Shown in pieces: positions 6,770 through 15,687 of a stretch of DNA of 64,000 nt. Both the position numbers and the translations under genes were made by a program. This stretch comes from Micromonospora lupini str. Lupac 08. GTDB taxonomy: Bacteria; Actinomycetota; Actinomycetes; Mycobacteriales; Micromonosporaceae. A model generated the notes under the pieces. It was not told where the DNA came from. It did no database searches and worked only from the letters and a program-made list of their open reading frames with translations. Location: assembly GCF_000297395.2 (NCBI RefSeq), contig NZ_HF570108.1, forward strand, positions 6,567,259-6,631,258, read 5' to 3'. The first letter of the stretch is position 1; every line of letters starts with the position of its first letter.

Positions 6770-7967
6770 GTTCGACAGCACCCGACTCGACGCGGAGTTC
6801 TCCACGTACCGGGCGGCAATGCTTCCGGCGATCACTCCCGACGGCCCGGCCGCGGTCCGGCGTACCGTCCGTCGCCGTCGGAGGCGCGCGGCGGTGGCGG
6901 TGGCCGCGGCGCTGGTGGTGGCCGTGGCCGTCCCGGTGGCCGGGCAGGCGGGGCTCCGCCGGGATCCGGGACCGCCGGCGACGGCGCCACCGTCCGATTC
7001 GCCGTCGCCGTCACCGACGCCGTCACCGACGCCGAGCGTCTCCTCCGCACCACCGGCGCCGGACGGCAGAATCGAGCGGACCGAGTTGCTCGCCGCCACC
7101 GTCGACCTGCCCACCTGGAGCGACCTGCCGGAGCGCCCGGACGGTAAGGCGTGCGCATCCCGTGGGATCCGGCTCAGCGGCGACCCGGTGAGCGATGACC
7201 CCAATCTGCTGGTGGAGATGGACTACGGGGACGTCGATCGCGACGGGGCGACGGAGACGGTGGTGCTGGTGCGCTGTCAGCCCGGCACCCGAGGGCCGGC
7301 GCAGGTGGTCGCCTTCGACCGGGACACGGCCGGGCGGATCGTCACACTGGGTCGGGTGGCCGCCACCGCCGACCCGACTCCGGAGTGGCTGATCGGGCTC
7401 GAGGTGCGGGCCGACGGCGTGACCCGGGTGGCGATGGCCGACCGGGCGCCGGGGCCCGGTTGGCCTCTCGAGCAGTCGCAACGGCAGTGGCGCGGATACC
7501 GGTGGGACGGAAGCCGGTTCCGGCAGACCGAGGGGCCCACCGGCTTCGGTCCCAACCCGTACGCCGCCGACCTGTCGGTCAGCTCGTCGAACCTGGCCCT
7601 CGCCCGGGAGCCGGGCGACAGCTTCGCGGGCACGATCGAGGTCCGGGTACGCAACACCAGCGCGGGCGCGGTGGCCGAGGCGGTGCTGTCGTTCGACCTG
7701 CCGTGGCAGTTGCGGCCGGTCGGGGACGGCTGGAAACGGTGTCGCGAGAACATGGCCGTCGCCCTGGCGCCGTACCGGTGCACCCTGGGCAAGCTGGCGC
7801 CGCACGCCGACATCCGGCTCACCCTCGGCTTCAAGCGGGCACAGGGCACACCGTTGGCCTCGGGCAAGGCGACCATCGAACTCTCCGGCAGCGGCGCCGA
7901 CGGGACCACGCTGCTGGAACGAGAGCGGGACGACAACCTCGCCACCTTCACCCACTACTACCGCTGA
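6762..7967 (+). CDS. Single-pass membrane partner of ECF sigma factor (cassette 2)
   Basis: A 401-residue paralogue of the proteins at 4313 and 8691. It has the same order of parts: cytoplasmic F-x-x-Y-R ... GPAAVR ... RRRRRR segment, one membrane helix (about 45-63), a Pro/Ser/Thr linker with SPSPTPSPTPS-type repeats, then an extracytoplasmic domain opening with RTELLAATVDLPTW. The acidic loop reads DVDRDGATET, with one Asp position changed from DLDGDGATET. FDRDTAGRIVTLGRV, RQWRGYRW and FGPNP are conserved with copy 1. The C-terminal half again looks like a beta-sandwich. No zinc anti-sigma motif is present. Likely a sensor or regulator of the sigma factor that it overlaps by 8 bases. Confidence 0.85.
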   Translation: MPEFDSTRLDAEFSTYRAAMLPAITPDGPAAVRRTVRRRRRRAAVAVAAALVVAVAVPVAGQAGLRRDPGPPATAPPSDSPSPSPTPSPTPSVSSAPPAPDGRIERTELLAATVDLPTWSDLPERPDGKACASRGIRLSGDPVSDDPNLLVEMDYGDVDRDGATETVVLVRCQPGTRGPAQVVAFDRDTAGRIVTLGRVAATADPTPEWLIGLEVRADGVTRVAMADRAPGPGWPLEQSQRQWRGYRWDGSRFRQTEGPTGFGPNPYAADLSVSSSNLALAREPGDSFAGTIEVRVRNTSAGAVAEAVLSFDLPWQLRPVGDGWKRCRENMAVALAPYRCTLGKLAPHADIRLTLGFKRAQGTPLASGKATIELSGSGADGTTLLERERDDNLATFTHYYR

Positions 7968-7982
7968 TCGACTGCGGCGTGC

Positions 7983-8010
7983 GGTCCCGGCCGGTCGGCC
8001 GGTCGGGACC
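7983..8010 (+). terminator. Hairpin terminator after cassette 2
   Basis: A 12-bp stem with one G-T wobble (GGTCCCGGCCGG against CCGGTCGGGACC) and a 4-base loop lies 15 bases after the stop of the cassette 2 membrane protein. It separates cassette 2 from sigma gene 3, so each cassette appears to be its own transcription unit. Confidence 0.7.
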
Positions 8011-8134
8011 GGGTCGCTTCACCGCTTCGCGCCGCGCTGTCGGGATCGCGGCAGAAATGTGCGCAACCACACCCGTGGCCGTGGAGTGTTACCGGCGCCC
8101 AGGGCACCGGCCCGACGGCAAACGGGGAGGGGCA

Positions 8135-8698
8135 GTGACAGCAACGATGGGAGCCCGCGCCAACGAACCGCCGGCGACGTTGACGGCCAAAGGGCTGGCC
8201 GCGGCGGCGATCACCTTCGACGACTTCTATCACGCGCACTTCCGGAGCGTCACGGCTCAGCTGTGCGCGTACACGGGGGATCTGAGCCACGCGCAGGATC
8301 TGGCCCAGGAGGCGTTCTGCCGGGCGCTGGCGCGCTGGGACCGCCTGGTTCGGTACGACGATCCGGTGGCCTGGGTCCGCCGGGTCGCCTGGAACCTGGC
8401 CCGCAGTCGCTGGCGTCGGCTGCGCACGGCCCGCGACCACCTGCTGCGGCAGCGACGCACCGAGGCCGAGGTGGACGGCCCGACACCCGACCGGGTGGCG
8501 ATCGACGCGGCGCTCGCGCAACTGCCCGCCAACCATCGGCGTGCCGTCATCCTGCACTACCTGGCCGACCTGTCGGTCAGTCAGATCGCACTGCAGGAAG
8601 GGGTGGCCGAGGGCACCGTCAAGTCCTGGCTGCACCGGGGCCGGACCGCCCTGGCCGGACTGCTGGACGAGAACACCGAGGGGGTGTCCCATGTCTGA
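8135..8698 (+). CDS. ECF sigma factor, SigE-type (cassette 3)
   Basis: A 187-residue paralogue. Region 2 shows FDDFYHAHF, DLAQEAFCRAL and RRVAWNLARSRWRRLR. Region 4 shows LPANHRRAVILHYLADLS and EGTVKSWLHRGRTAL. The frame is open far upstream, but GTG 8135 follows GGGGAGGGG closely and gives an N-terminus of the same length as the paralogues. It overlaps the following gene by 8 bases (ATGTCTGA). A CGCAACC string at 8062-8068 recurs upstream of sigma gene 1 (3640-3646) and could be a -35 element of an ECF promoter, but I find no convincing shared -10. Confidence 0.93.
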   Translation: MTATMGARANEPPATLTAKGLAAAAITFDDFYHAHFRSVTAQLCAYTGDLSHAQDLAQEAFCRALARWDRLVRYDDPVAWVRRVAWNLARSRWRRLRTARDHLLRQRRTEAEVDGPTPDRVAIDAALAQLPANHRRAVILHYLADLSVSQIALQEGVAEGTVKSWLHRGRTALAGLLDENTEGVSHV

Positions 8699-9899
8699 TC
8701 TCGAACCGCGGCTGCGCGAGCGGTTCACCGCGTACCGCACCGATGTCACCACCCGGGCCGTCGGTCCCGGTCCCGACCAGGCCCGACGCACCCTGCGTCG
8801 GCGCCGGCAGACGAGGGCGGTGGCCGTCGCCGCGGCGGCGGTCGTCCTGGTGCTGGCGCCTGTCGTCGCCAACGCCGCGCTGAAGAACGACCGGACGCCG
8901 CCGGTTCCGGCCGTGTCCGTCGAGCCGACGGCGCCGGCGACACCGGACCCGACGCCCACACCGCCGCCGACGCCGAGCGGGTCGGCCAGCCCCACGGGTT
9001 CCGCCACCGAGCCCCCGGACGGCAACATCAGCCGAGCCCAGTTGCTCGCCGCCCGTGTCGACCTGCCGACGTGGCCGCAGACCGCGCCGTCCACCTGCAC
9101 CACGTCGAACGTGCGGCTGATGACGGAATCGATCGATCACTATATTCCGTTACTCAGCGACCTGCCCGTGGGTCACGCCGACCTGGACGGTGACGGCGCC
9201 CAGGAGACGGTCGCCGTCGTCACCTGCCGGTACGGCGAGTCGTCGGCGAAGCAGGTCGTCGCCTTCGACCGGGACGACGACGGGCGCATCGTGACGCTCG
9301 GCCGGGTCGTCCGGACCAGCGACGGTGTCGAGGACATCCTCGGGATGACCCTCACCGCGGCCGGCTCGATCGACGTGCGGGTGGCCGACCTTCAGCCGTG
9401 CTGCGACACCCCGGCCTACTGGCCACAGGAACAGACGCGTACCTACCGATGGAAGGGAGGCCGGTTCACACAGACCGACGGCCCCACGAAGTTCGGCAAG
9501 GATCCCCGGCTCACCGACCTGCGCCTGTCCATGACGCACACGCTTGTCGCCGCCACGGGTGGTCGCAAGCTGACCACCGTCTTCACCGTCACCAACGCGG
9601 GGCCTGTCGACGCTCCACAGGTCCAGTTCAACGGCCTCGACGCGGGTGCGCCGGCGGGCGGTGACTGGTCCAAATGCGACCAGAAGGCGGCTGCGGCGGA
9701 CAACGACTGGTCGTGCCGGCTGCCGGGAGTGCCGGCCGGTGAGTCGCGGCGCTACACCTTCGTACAGCTGGTGCCCGACCGCTCAGGCGCCGACGCGAGA
9801 GCTCGGGGCTGCACCGTCGTCCACTACGACGCGCAGGACCGGCGGTGGCGCGACCTCAGCGCGAAGAACAACAGCGTGGACCTCCCCGGCGTGCTCTGA
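8691..9899 (+). CDS. Single-pass membrane partner of ECF sigma factor (cassette 3)
   Basis: A 402-residue third paralogue. The cytoplasmic segment keeps ERFTAYR and the basic stretch before the membrane helix (about 43-62), but has GPGPDQAR where copies 1 and 2 have GPAAVR. The linker is rich in Pro and Thr (TPTPPPTPSGS). The extracytoplasmic domain begins SRAQLLAARVDLPTW, has the acidic loop DLDGDGAQET, and contains more Cys than its paralogues, including a CC pair near residue 239. It is the most divergent copy, with an insertion before the acidic loop. Probably the regulator or sensor of the overlapping sigma factor. The ligand is unknown. Confidence 0.85.
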   Translation: MSDLEPRLRERFTAYRTDVTTRAVGPGPDQARRTLRRRRQTRAVAVAAAAVVLVLAPVVANAALKNDRTPPVPAVSVEPTAPATPDPTPTPPPTPSGSASPTGSATEPPDGNISRAQLLAARVDLPTWPQTAPSTCTTSNVRLMTESIDHYIPLLSDLPVGHADLDGDGAQETVAVVTCRYGESSAKQVVAFDRDDDGRIVTLGRVVRTSDGVEDILGMTLTAAGSIDVRVADLQPCCDTPAYWPQEQTRTYRWKGGRFTQTDGPTKFGKDPRLTDLRLSMTHTLVAATGGRKLTTVFTVTNAGPVDAPQVQFNGLDAGAPAGGDWSKCDQKAAAADNDWSCRLPGVPAGESRRYTFVQLVPDRSGADARARGCTVVHYDAQDRRWRDLSAKNNSVDLPGVL

Positions 9900-9912
9900 G
9901 CCGGACGTCCGG

Positions 9913-9937
9913 TGCCCCACCCCCATCGGGTGGGGCA
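9913..9937. terminator. Bidirectional terminator between cassette 3 and PLP gene
   Basis: A perfect 10-bp stem (TGCCCCACCC with GGGTGGGGCA) and a 5-base loop lie between two convergent genes whose stops are at 9899 (plus) and 9945 (minus). The position suits termination in both directions. Confidence 0.8.
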
Positions 9938-9944
9938 TCGGCGT

Positions 9945-11477
9945 TCAGTCGCCCGAACCCCAGGTGGGGCGTTGCAGCAGGCCGACGAACTCGACGAGCA
10001 GCCGTTCGCGCAGCGCCGGCGGGGCGGCGTCGAGCAGCGTGTTGACGAGCGCCATCCGCTCCGGCAGCGGTCCCGCGCCGGCTCCGTCGCCGTCACCGCT
10101 CCCCGGGCCGCCGTCACCGAGACCCAGTCCGGCGGCCAGGCCGACGACCAGGTCCGGGGTCAGCGCCTCGGGCGTCAGGGCGCCGACCAGGGCCGCCAAC
10201 TCGGCCGGCAGCCGCACCGGGCCGGCCGCGTGGGCCGCCTCCACCGCGGCGGCCAGGTCCGGGCCGAACTCGGCCACCCGGGGCGCGACCGAGGCGGTCA
10301 CCGTGAGGTGCACGCTTGCCGGCAGACCGGCGTACGACAGTTGGGGTTGGGTGTGCCAGCCACGCGCGGTCAGCTCGTCGACCAGGACGAACAGGTCGGG
10401 GCCGCCCTCGGTGGCGGTGAAGCAGACCACGGTGGACTCCGGCTCGGCCAGCAGCCGCAGCCCGTCGACGGCGCGGACCGCGTCGGCCAGACCGGCGACC
10501 GCGTCCCTGGTGACGGCGGCCAACCGCAGGTAGCCGGCATCGCCGAGGTGCCGCAGGGTGGCGTACGCGGCGGCGATCGGCCCGCCCGAACGGGTGGACG
10601 CGATCACCGGATTGATCATCGTGTAGCCCGGCCAGTCCGCGTACGCGAAGTACTGCGGGGCGCGGAGCGCGGCGTCGCGGTGCAGCAGCACCGACACGCC
10701 CTTCGGCGCGTACGCGTACTTGTGCAGGTCGACCGAGATGGAGGTGACCCCGGGCACCGAGAAGTCGAACGCCGGCACCGGCTCGCCGAGGCGACGCAGG
10801 TACGGCAGGGTCCAGCCGCCGAAGCAGGCGTCGACGTGACAGCGCACCCCGGCGTCGGCGGCCACTGCGGCGATCTCGGCCACCGGGTCCACCACCCCGT
10901 GCGCGTACGAGGGCGCGGAGCAGGCGACAAGCACCGTCTCCGGGCGGATCGCGGCGGCCAGCGCGGCCGGATCGGGGCGCAGCGTGTCCACCGGGACCGG
11001 CACCACGTCCAGCGCCACCCGCAGGTAGTGCGCCGCCTTGGCGAACGCGGCGTGCGCGCTCGACGGCACCACGATCCGGGGTGCGGCGATCTCCGGGTGG
11101 GCGTCCCGGGCCGCCTTGACGGCGAGGATCAGCGACTCGGTGCCGCCGCTGGTGACGCTGCCGACCACGTCGGGCGCGGTCGTCCCCGGCCCACCGCCGA
11201 GCACCCGACCGGCCGAGCCGACGAGCGCGTTCTCCATGGCCAGCAGGGACGGGAACGCGGTCGGGTCGAGCCCGTTGACGTGGGCGCTCTCCTGGTGCGC
11301 GGCGGCCGCCAGCTCGTCGAGACCCGGCACCGCCGGGTCGTACACGTACGCGAACAGCCGCCCCCCGTGGGTGGGCCGGTCGCCCGCGCGCAGCCGTCGC
11401 ACCTCCGCCAGCGCGACATCCGCGGCCACCCCGTCGCGGGACAGCGCCCCCGCCCCGACCGTGTTCTCGTCGATCAT
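9945..11477 (-). CDS. PLP-dependent decarboxylase/lyase, sphingosine-1-phosphate-lyase-like
   Basis: Fold-type I PLP enzyme of 510 residues in the group II decarboxylase / sphingosine-1-phosphate lyase family. Visible are TSGGTESLILAVKAAR (phosphate-binding), HVDACFGGW with D216, and SVDLHKYAYAPKG with the Schiff-base lysine at about K253. It likely cleaves or decarboxylates an amine- or phosphate-bearing substrate, but which one is not clear. The frame is open for another 1.4 kb upstream, where it overlaps the transporter gene out of frame. The true start is ATG 11477, which shares an ATGA overlap with the transporter stop. The sequence around this start matches one arm of a palindromic intergenic repeat found elsewhere in the window. 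The C-terminal 60 residues include a Gly/Asp-rich linker. Confidence 0.88.
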   Translation of the reverse strand: MIDENTVGAGALSRDGVAADVALAEVRRLRAGDRPTHGGRLFAYVYDPAVPGLDELAAAAHQESAHVNGLDPTAFPSLLAMENALVGSAGRVLGGGPGTTAPDVVGSVTSGGTESLILAVKAARDAHPEIAAPRIVVPSSAHAAFAKAAHYLRVALDVVPVPVDTLRPDPAALAAAIRPETVLVACSAPSYAHGVVDPVAEIAAVAADAGVRCHVDACFGGWTLPYLRRLGEPVPAFDFSVPGVTSISVDLHKYAYAPKGVSVLLHRDAALRAPQYFAYADWPGYTMINPVIASTRSGGPIAAAYATLRHLGDAGYLRLAAVTRDAVAGLADAVRAVDGLRLLAEPESTVVCFTATEGGPDLFVLVDELTARGWHTQPQLSYAGLPASVHLTVTASVAPRVAEFGPDLAAAVEAAHAAGPVRLPAELAALVGALTPEALTPDLVVGLAAGLGLGDGGPGSGDGDGAGAGPLPERMALVNTLLDAAPPALRERLLVEFVGLLQRPTWGSGD

Positions 11478-12916
11478 GGAGTTCTGGTGCCCTTCTCGAT
11501 GCGGCCCACCGCCGTGAGGTGCTGGCCCTGCGCGGAGGCCAGGACGGCGGGGGTCAGGGTGTAGCGGCGCAGGAGCAGGATCGGGGGGCCCAGCAGCAGG
11601 GCCGGGATGATCGTGAAGCCGAGGAGTACGCCCATTCGGGCCGTGTCGGACTGCGCGGCGGCCGTTCCGGTGTCGGAGGAGACGTAGCCGGCGAGCTGGA
11701 GCACCAGTCCGTACACGCCCGGGCCGAGGGCCAGGCCGAGCGTCTCCCCGGCGGTCCACAGGCCGGTGAAGACGCCCGCCTGCCGGCGGCCGGTACGCGC
11801 CGTGTCGTACGCGATGCAGTCCGGGAGCATCGCCAGCGCGAACACCTGTTGTCCGGCGTACCCGACGCCGAGGACGGCGACCACCAGGTAGACGACGACC
11901 GGCGGCAGCACCGGGGCGGCGACCAGGGCGAGCGCCCCGGCGGCGAGGATCAGCCCGGCGGCGACCAGGGCGGACCGCTTGCCCACCCGGGCGCCGACGC
12001 GGGACCAGAGCGGCATCACCAGCAGCGCCGGCCCGACGAAGCAGGCGAAGAGCAGTGTCGGCCCGCTCTGCTCGTCGCGCAGGATCTGTCCGGCGAAGTA
12101 GTTGACCCCGGCGAGGATGGTCGCCACGCCTGCGGACTGCACCACGAAGCAGACCAGCAGCGCCCGGAACGGCCGGTTGGCGGCGGCCACGGCGAGCTGG
12201 GCGCGCAGTGTCGGCTCGCTGGCGCCGACCACACCGGCCGGCGCGGACCGGGTGCCGAGGAACGCGCCGACGGCCCCGATCACGATGAGCGCCGCCACGA
12301 ACAGGCCCATCCAGCGGTGGCCGGGCACGCCGTCGCCGCCGGCCGTCACGACCAGCGGGGCGACCGCGCCGGAGACCAGGATGGTCAGCGCCAGCACGGC
12401 GATCCGCCAGGTCATCAGCCGGGTCCGCTCGGCGTAGTCGTCGGTCATCTCGGCGGGCATCGCCACGTACGGCACCTGGAAGAAGGCGAACGCGGTGGCC
12501 GTGGCGAGGAAGGCGAGCGCCACGTACACCGCGGCGGCCGGCCCGTTGCCGAACGGCGCGGCGAAGATGGCCGCGAAGAGCACGGCGAGCGCGAGACCGG
12601 CGACGAGCAGGTACGGCCGGCGGGCGCCCCAGCGCGACCGGGTGCGGTCGGAGATCCGCCCGGCGACCGGGTTGACCAGCACGTCCCATGCCTTGGGCAG
12701 CAGCACCAGCAGGGCGGCCAGCCCGGCGGCCACGCCCAACGTGTCGGTCAGGTACGGCAGCAGCAGCAGGCCGGGCACGGTGCCGAACGCCCCGGTGGCC
12801 AGCGAGCCGAGCGCGTAGCCGGCGTGCACCGGACGCGGCAGCCGACCGTCGGCGGGCAGGCTGGCCGCATCCGGGCCGGCGGCGGGCAGGCCGGCGGCAC
12901 CCGGCGGCTGGTTCAT
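11474..12916 (-). CDS. MFS transporter, GPH-like cation symporter
   Basis: A 480-residue integral membrane protein with about twelve hydrophobic helices. Signature pieces are PYLTDTLGV, KAWDVLVNPVAGRISDRTRSRWGARRPYL, and FFQVPYVAMPAEMTDDYAERT, all typical of the glycoside-pentoside-hexuronide (MelB-like) branch. The first 25 residues are a Pro/Ala-rich cytoplasmic leader. ATG 12916 has no Shine-Dalgarno sequence but lies about 12 bases after a TAACAT -10-like string, suggesting leaderless transcription. The PLP enzyme is coupled by an ATGA overlap, so the substrate may be imported or its product exported by this carrier. Which sugar-like or amine substrate is carried is unknown. Confidence 0.87.
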   Translation of the reverse strand: MNQPPGAAGLPAAGPDAASLPADGRLPRPVHAGYALGSLATGAFGTVPGLLLLPYLTDTLGVAAGLAALLVLLPKAWDVLVNPVAGRISDRTRSRWGARRPYLLVAGLALAVLFAAIFAAPFGNGPAAAVYVALAFLATATAFAFFQVPYVAMPAEMTDDYAERTRLMTWRIAVLALTILVSGAVAPLVVTAGGDGVPGHRWMGLFVAALIVIGAVGAFLGTRSAPAGVVGASEPTLRAQLAVAAANRPFRALLVCFVVQSAGVATILAGVNYFAGQILRDEQSGPTLLFACFVGPALLVMPLWSRVGARVGKRSALVAAGLILAAGALALVAAPVLPPVVVYLVVAVLGVGYAGQQVFALAMLPDCIAYDTARTGRRQAGVFTGLWTAGETLGLALGPGVYGLVLQLAGYVSSDTGTAAAQSDTARMGVLLGFTIIPALLLGPPILLLRRYTLTPAVLASAQGQHLTAVGRIEKGTRTP

Positions 12917-12948
12917 GGGGCCGAATGTTACTCACGTTATGCCGGAGG

Positions 12949-13263
12949 TCACATCCCCTCCTCCGGTGACCAGCCCGCCCGCGCGATGTCGACGCCCTCG
13001 CCGCGCAGCGGCGCCCCCTCGGCCCGGAGCCGTGCCCGCGCCTCCCGCTCGTGCCCCGGTGGCAGCCGCCCGGCGGCGGTCACCACCCGGTGCCACGGCA
13101 CCGAGCCACCGTGCCGGGCCATGATGTTGCCGACCAGTCGCGCGGAGGAACGCCCCGAGCGCTCGGCCAGGGCGTCGGCGACCCCGCCGTACGACATCAC
13201 CCGACCCTCCGGGATCCGCTCCACCAGGTCGAGCACCGCCTCGACGTACTCGTCAGGAGTCAC
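12949..13263 (-). CDS. Alkyltransferase-like DNA repair protein (ATL)
   Basis: A small 104-residue MGMT-family DNA-binding protein. It contains the winged-helix part (GRVMSYGGVADAL, RLVGNIMARHGG) and reads VPWHRVV at the place where active O6-methylguanine methyltransferases have PCHR. The acceptor cysteine is therefore replaced by tryptophan, which is the hallmark of ATL proteins that flag alkylated guanine for nucleotide excision repair. I start at GTG 13263 because the next upstream codons read into the divergent proB leader and there is no better start. The M. tuberculosis relative Rv3204 also lies near moeZ. The 61-bp gap to proB must contain both promoters. Confidence 0.87.
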   Translation of the reverse strand: MTPDEYVEAVLDLVERIPEGRVMSYGGVADALAERSGRSSARLVGNIMARHGGSVPWHRVVTAAGRLPPGHEREARARLRAEGAPLRGEGVDIARAGWSPEEGM

Positions 13264-13324
13264 AATCGGCCACCATATGGGAACGCCGCCGGGCGAGGCG
13301 GGCGTGACCACGCAGAATGGGCGG

Positions 13325-14434
13325 GTGCGCGACGCAGTCACGGCCGCCCGACGGGTCGTCGTCAAGATCGGATCTTCCTCGTTGACCACCGCCACCGGCG
13401 GACTGGCCGACGAGCGCGTCGATGCGCTTGTCGACACCCTCGGGCGGCTCACCGCCGAAGGACGCGAGGTGGTGCTGGTCTCGTCCGGCGCCATCGCCGC
13501 CGGCCTGGCCCCGCTCGGATTGACCCGGCGTCCGCGCGACCTGGCCACCCAGCAGGCCGCCGCCAGCGTCGGGCAGGGCCTCCTGATCGGCAGGTACGCG
13601 GCAAGCTTCGCCCGGCACGGCCGCACCGTCGGGCAGGTGCTGCTCACCGTCGACGACGTGACCCGACGCGCGCACTACCGCAACGCGTACCGCACGCTGC
13701 GCAAACTGCTCGACCTGCACGCGGTGCCGATCGTCAACGAGAACGACACGGTGGCGACCGAGGAGATCAGGTTCGGCGACAACGACCGGCTGGCCGCGCT
13801 GGTGGCCGCGCTTGTGCACGCCGACCTGCTGGTGCTCCTCTCCGACGTGGACGCCCTCTGGACCGGCGACCCGGCCCGCCCGCACTCGACCCGGATCGCT
13901 GAGGTGCGCAGCGACGAGGACCTCGCCGGGATCACCATCGGCGGCGCCGGCCGGTCCGGGGTCGGCACCGGAGGCATGGTGACCAAGGTCGAGGCGGCCC
14001 GCATCGCCACCGGCTTCGGTATCCCCGTGGTGCTCACCGCCGCCGACCTGGCCGGGGCGGCACTGGCCGGCGACCCCGTGGGCACGCTGTTCCATCCGCA
14101 GCGGCAGCGCCCGACGGCCCGGCTGTTCTGGCTGGCCCACGCCACCTCGCCCCGGGGGCGTCTGCACCTCGATCCGGGCGCGGTGGCAGCCGTCGTCGGC
14201 CGACGCAAGTCGCTGCTGCCCGCCGGCATCACCTCCGTGGACGGCACGTTCACCGCCGGGGACCCGGTGGACCTGGTCGACACCGCCGGCGCCCCGGTCG
14301 CCCGTGGCCTGGTCAACTACGACGCGGTGGAGCTGCCCGGGCTGCTCGGCCGCTCCACGTCCGAACTCGCCGCGGCGCTCGGCCCGGCGTACGAACGAGA
14401 GGTCGTCCACCGCGACGACCTCGTCCTGCTGTGA
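13325..14434 (+). CDS. proB: Glutamate 5-kinase
   Basis: First enzyme of proline synthesis, phosphorylating L-glutamate with ATP. The amino-acid-kinase domain runs from [12 protein letters not shown] through [27 protein letters not shown] and [14 protein letters not shown]-terminal PUA domain (about residues 280-369) begins near [19 protein letters not shown] 13325 gives RDAVTAARR, matching the usual actinobacterial N-terminus (369 residues). In-frame alternatives are GTG 13304 and ATG 13277. None has a strong ribosome site. proA follows 11 bases after the stop, forming a proBA operon divergent from the ATL gene. Feedback inhibition by proline is expected for the family. Confidence 0.93.
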   Translation: MRDAVTAARRVVVKIGSSSLTTATGGLADERVDALVDTLGRLTAEGREVVLVSSGAIAAGLAPLGLTRRPRDLATQQAAASVGQGLLIGRYAASFARHGRTVGQVLLTVDDVTRRAHYRNAYRTLRKLLDLHAVPIVNENDTVATEEIRFGDNDRLAALVAALVHADLLVLLSDVDALWTGDPARPHSTRIAEVRSDEDLAGITIGGAGRSGVGTGGMVTKVEAARIATGFGIPVVLTAADLAGAALAGDPVGTLFHPQRQRPTARLFWLAHATSPRGRLHLDPGAVAAVVGRRKSLLPAGITSVDGTFTAGDPVDLVDTAGAPVARGLVNYDAVELPGLLGRSTSELAAALGPAYEREVVHRDDLVLL

Positions 14435-14445
14435 GGAGTGCTGGC

Positions 14446-15687
14446 ATGAGCGTGACCGAGCAGGCGCGACGGGCGCGGGACGCCGCCGCCGACCTGGCCA
14501 CGGCCACCCGTACCGTCAAGGACGCCGCGCTTGTCGCGATGGCCGACGCGCTTGTGGCGCGTACCCCGGAGATCCTGGCCGCGAACGAGACGGACCTGGC
14601 GGCCGGCCGGGAGGCCGGGCTGAGCGCGGCCGTCCTGGACCGGCTCGCGCTCGACGCGGGCCGGGTGGCCGGCATCGCCGACGCGCTGCGCCAGATGGCC
14701 GCGCTGCCCGACCCGGTCGGCGAGGTGGTCCGCGGGTCGACCCTGCCCAACGGGCTGGAACTGCGCCAGATCAGGGTGCCGTTCGGGGTCGTCGGCATCA
14801 TCTACGAGGCACGGCCCAACGTGACAGTCGATGCCGCCGGGATCTGCCTGAAGTCCGGCAACGCCGCGCTGCTGCGTGGGTCGTCCTCGGCCGCGCACTC
14901 CAACGCGGCGCTTGTCGCGGTGCTGCGCGACGCGATCGCCGAGGCCGGGCTGCCGGCCGACGCGGTGCAGTTGCTCGACGCCAGCTCCCGCGACTCGGTC
15001 AAGGAGCTGATGCGCGCCCGAGGGCTCGTCGACGTGCTCATCCCGCGTGGCGGCGCGTCGCTGATCCGCACCGTGGTCGAGGAGTCGACAGTGCCGGTGA
15101 TCGAGACCGGGGTGGGCAACTGCCACGTGTACGTGGACGCCGCCGCCGACCTGGCGAAGTCCGTCGCGGTGACGCTGAACGCCAAGACCCAACGCCTGTC
15201 CACCTGCAACACCGCCGAGTCGCTGCTCGTGCACGCCGACGTCGCCGACGCGTTCCTGCCGCCGGTGCTTGCCGCGTTCGCCGAGGCGGGCGTGACAGTG
15301 CACGGCTCCCCCGAGGTGGCCGCGTACTCGGCGGCGGTGGTCCCGGCCACCGACGAGGACCACGCCACCGAATACCTGTCCGCCGACATCTCGGTGGCGG
15401 TGGTCGAGTCGCTGGACGCGGCGGTCGCGCACATCCGCCGCTTCGGCACCGGGCACACCGAGGCGATCCTCACCGACTCGGCGAGCGCGGCCCGCGAGTT
15501 CGTGGCCCGGGTGGACGCGGCGGCGGTGATGGTGAACGCCTCGACCCGGTTCACCGACGGGGGCGAGTTCGGCTTCGGCGCGGAGATCGGCATCTCGACG
15601 CAGAAGCTGCACGCCCGTGGCCCGATGGGCCTGCCCGAGCTGACCAGCACCAAGTACGTCGTCACCGGGGACGGGCACCTGCGCTAG
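14446..15687 (+). CDS. proA: Glutamate-5-semialdehyde dehydrogenase (gamma-glutamyl phosphate reductase)
   Basis: Second step of proline synthesis, NADPH reduction of gamma-glutamyl phosphate. The protein has 413 residues with [15 protein letters not shown] (substrate/NADP region), the catalytic cysteine C254 in [12 protein letters not shown], and the C-terminal [20 protein letters not shown] block. ATG 14446 is 8 bases after GAGGAG; the frame opens slightly earlier at GTG 14431, which is rejected on spacing. It is co-transcribed with proB. Its TAG stop lies in a CTAG palindrome that is simultaneously the stop of the convergent gene on the other strand. Confidence 0.95.
   Translation: MSVTEQARRARDAAADLATATRTVKDAALVAMADALVARTPEILAANETDLAAGREAGLSAAVLDRLALDAGRVAGIADALRQMAALPDPVGEVVRGSTLPNGLELRQIRVPFGVVGIIYEARPNVTVDAAGICLKSGNAALLRGSSSAAHSNAALVAVLRDAIAEAGLPADAVQLLDASSRDSVKELMRARGLVDVLIPRGGASLIRTVVEESTVPVIETGVGNCHVYVDAAADLAKSVAVTLNAKTQRLSTCNTAESLLVHADVADAFLPPVLAAFAEAGVTVHGSPEVAAYSAAVVPATDEDHATEYLSADISVAVVESLDAAVAHIRRFGTGHTEAILTDSASAAREFVARVDAAAVMVNASTRFTDGGEFGFGAEIGISTQKLHARGPMGLPELTSTKYVVTGDGHLR

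Noticed and set aside
9945-12935. A 996-codon open frame across the PLP lyase and the transporter gene
   Set aside because: Only the part after ATG 11477 has protein character. The rest is the out-of-frame shadow of the transporter, which has clear MFS signatures.
11519-14434. A 971-codon open frame leading into proB
   Set aside because: The upstream two thirds are antisense to the transporter and ATL genes and read as Gly/Arg/Ala filler, so proB begins near 13325.
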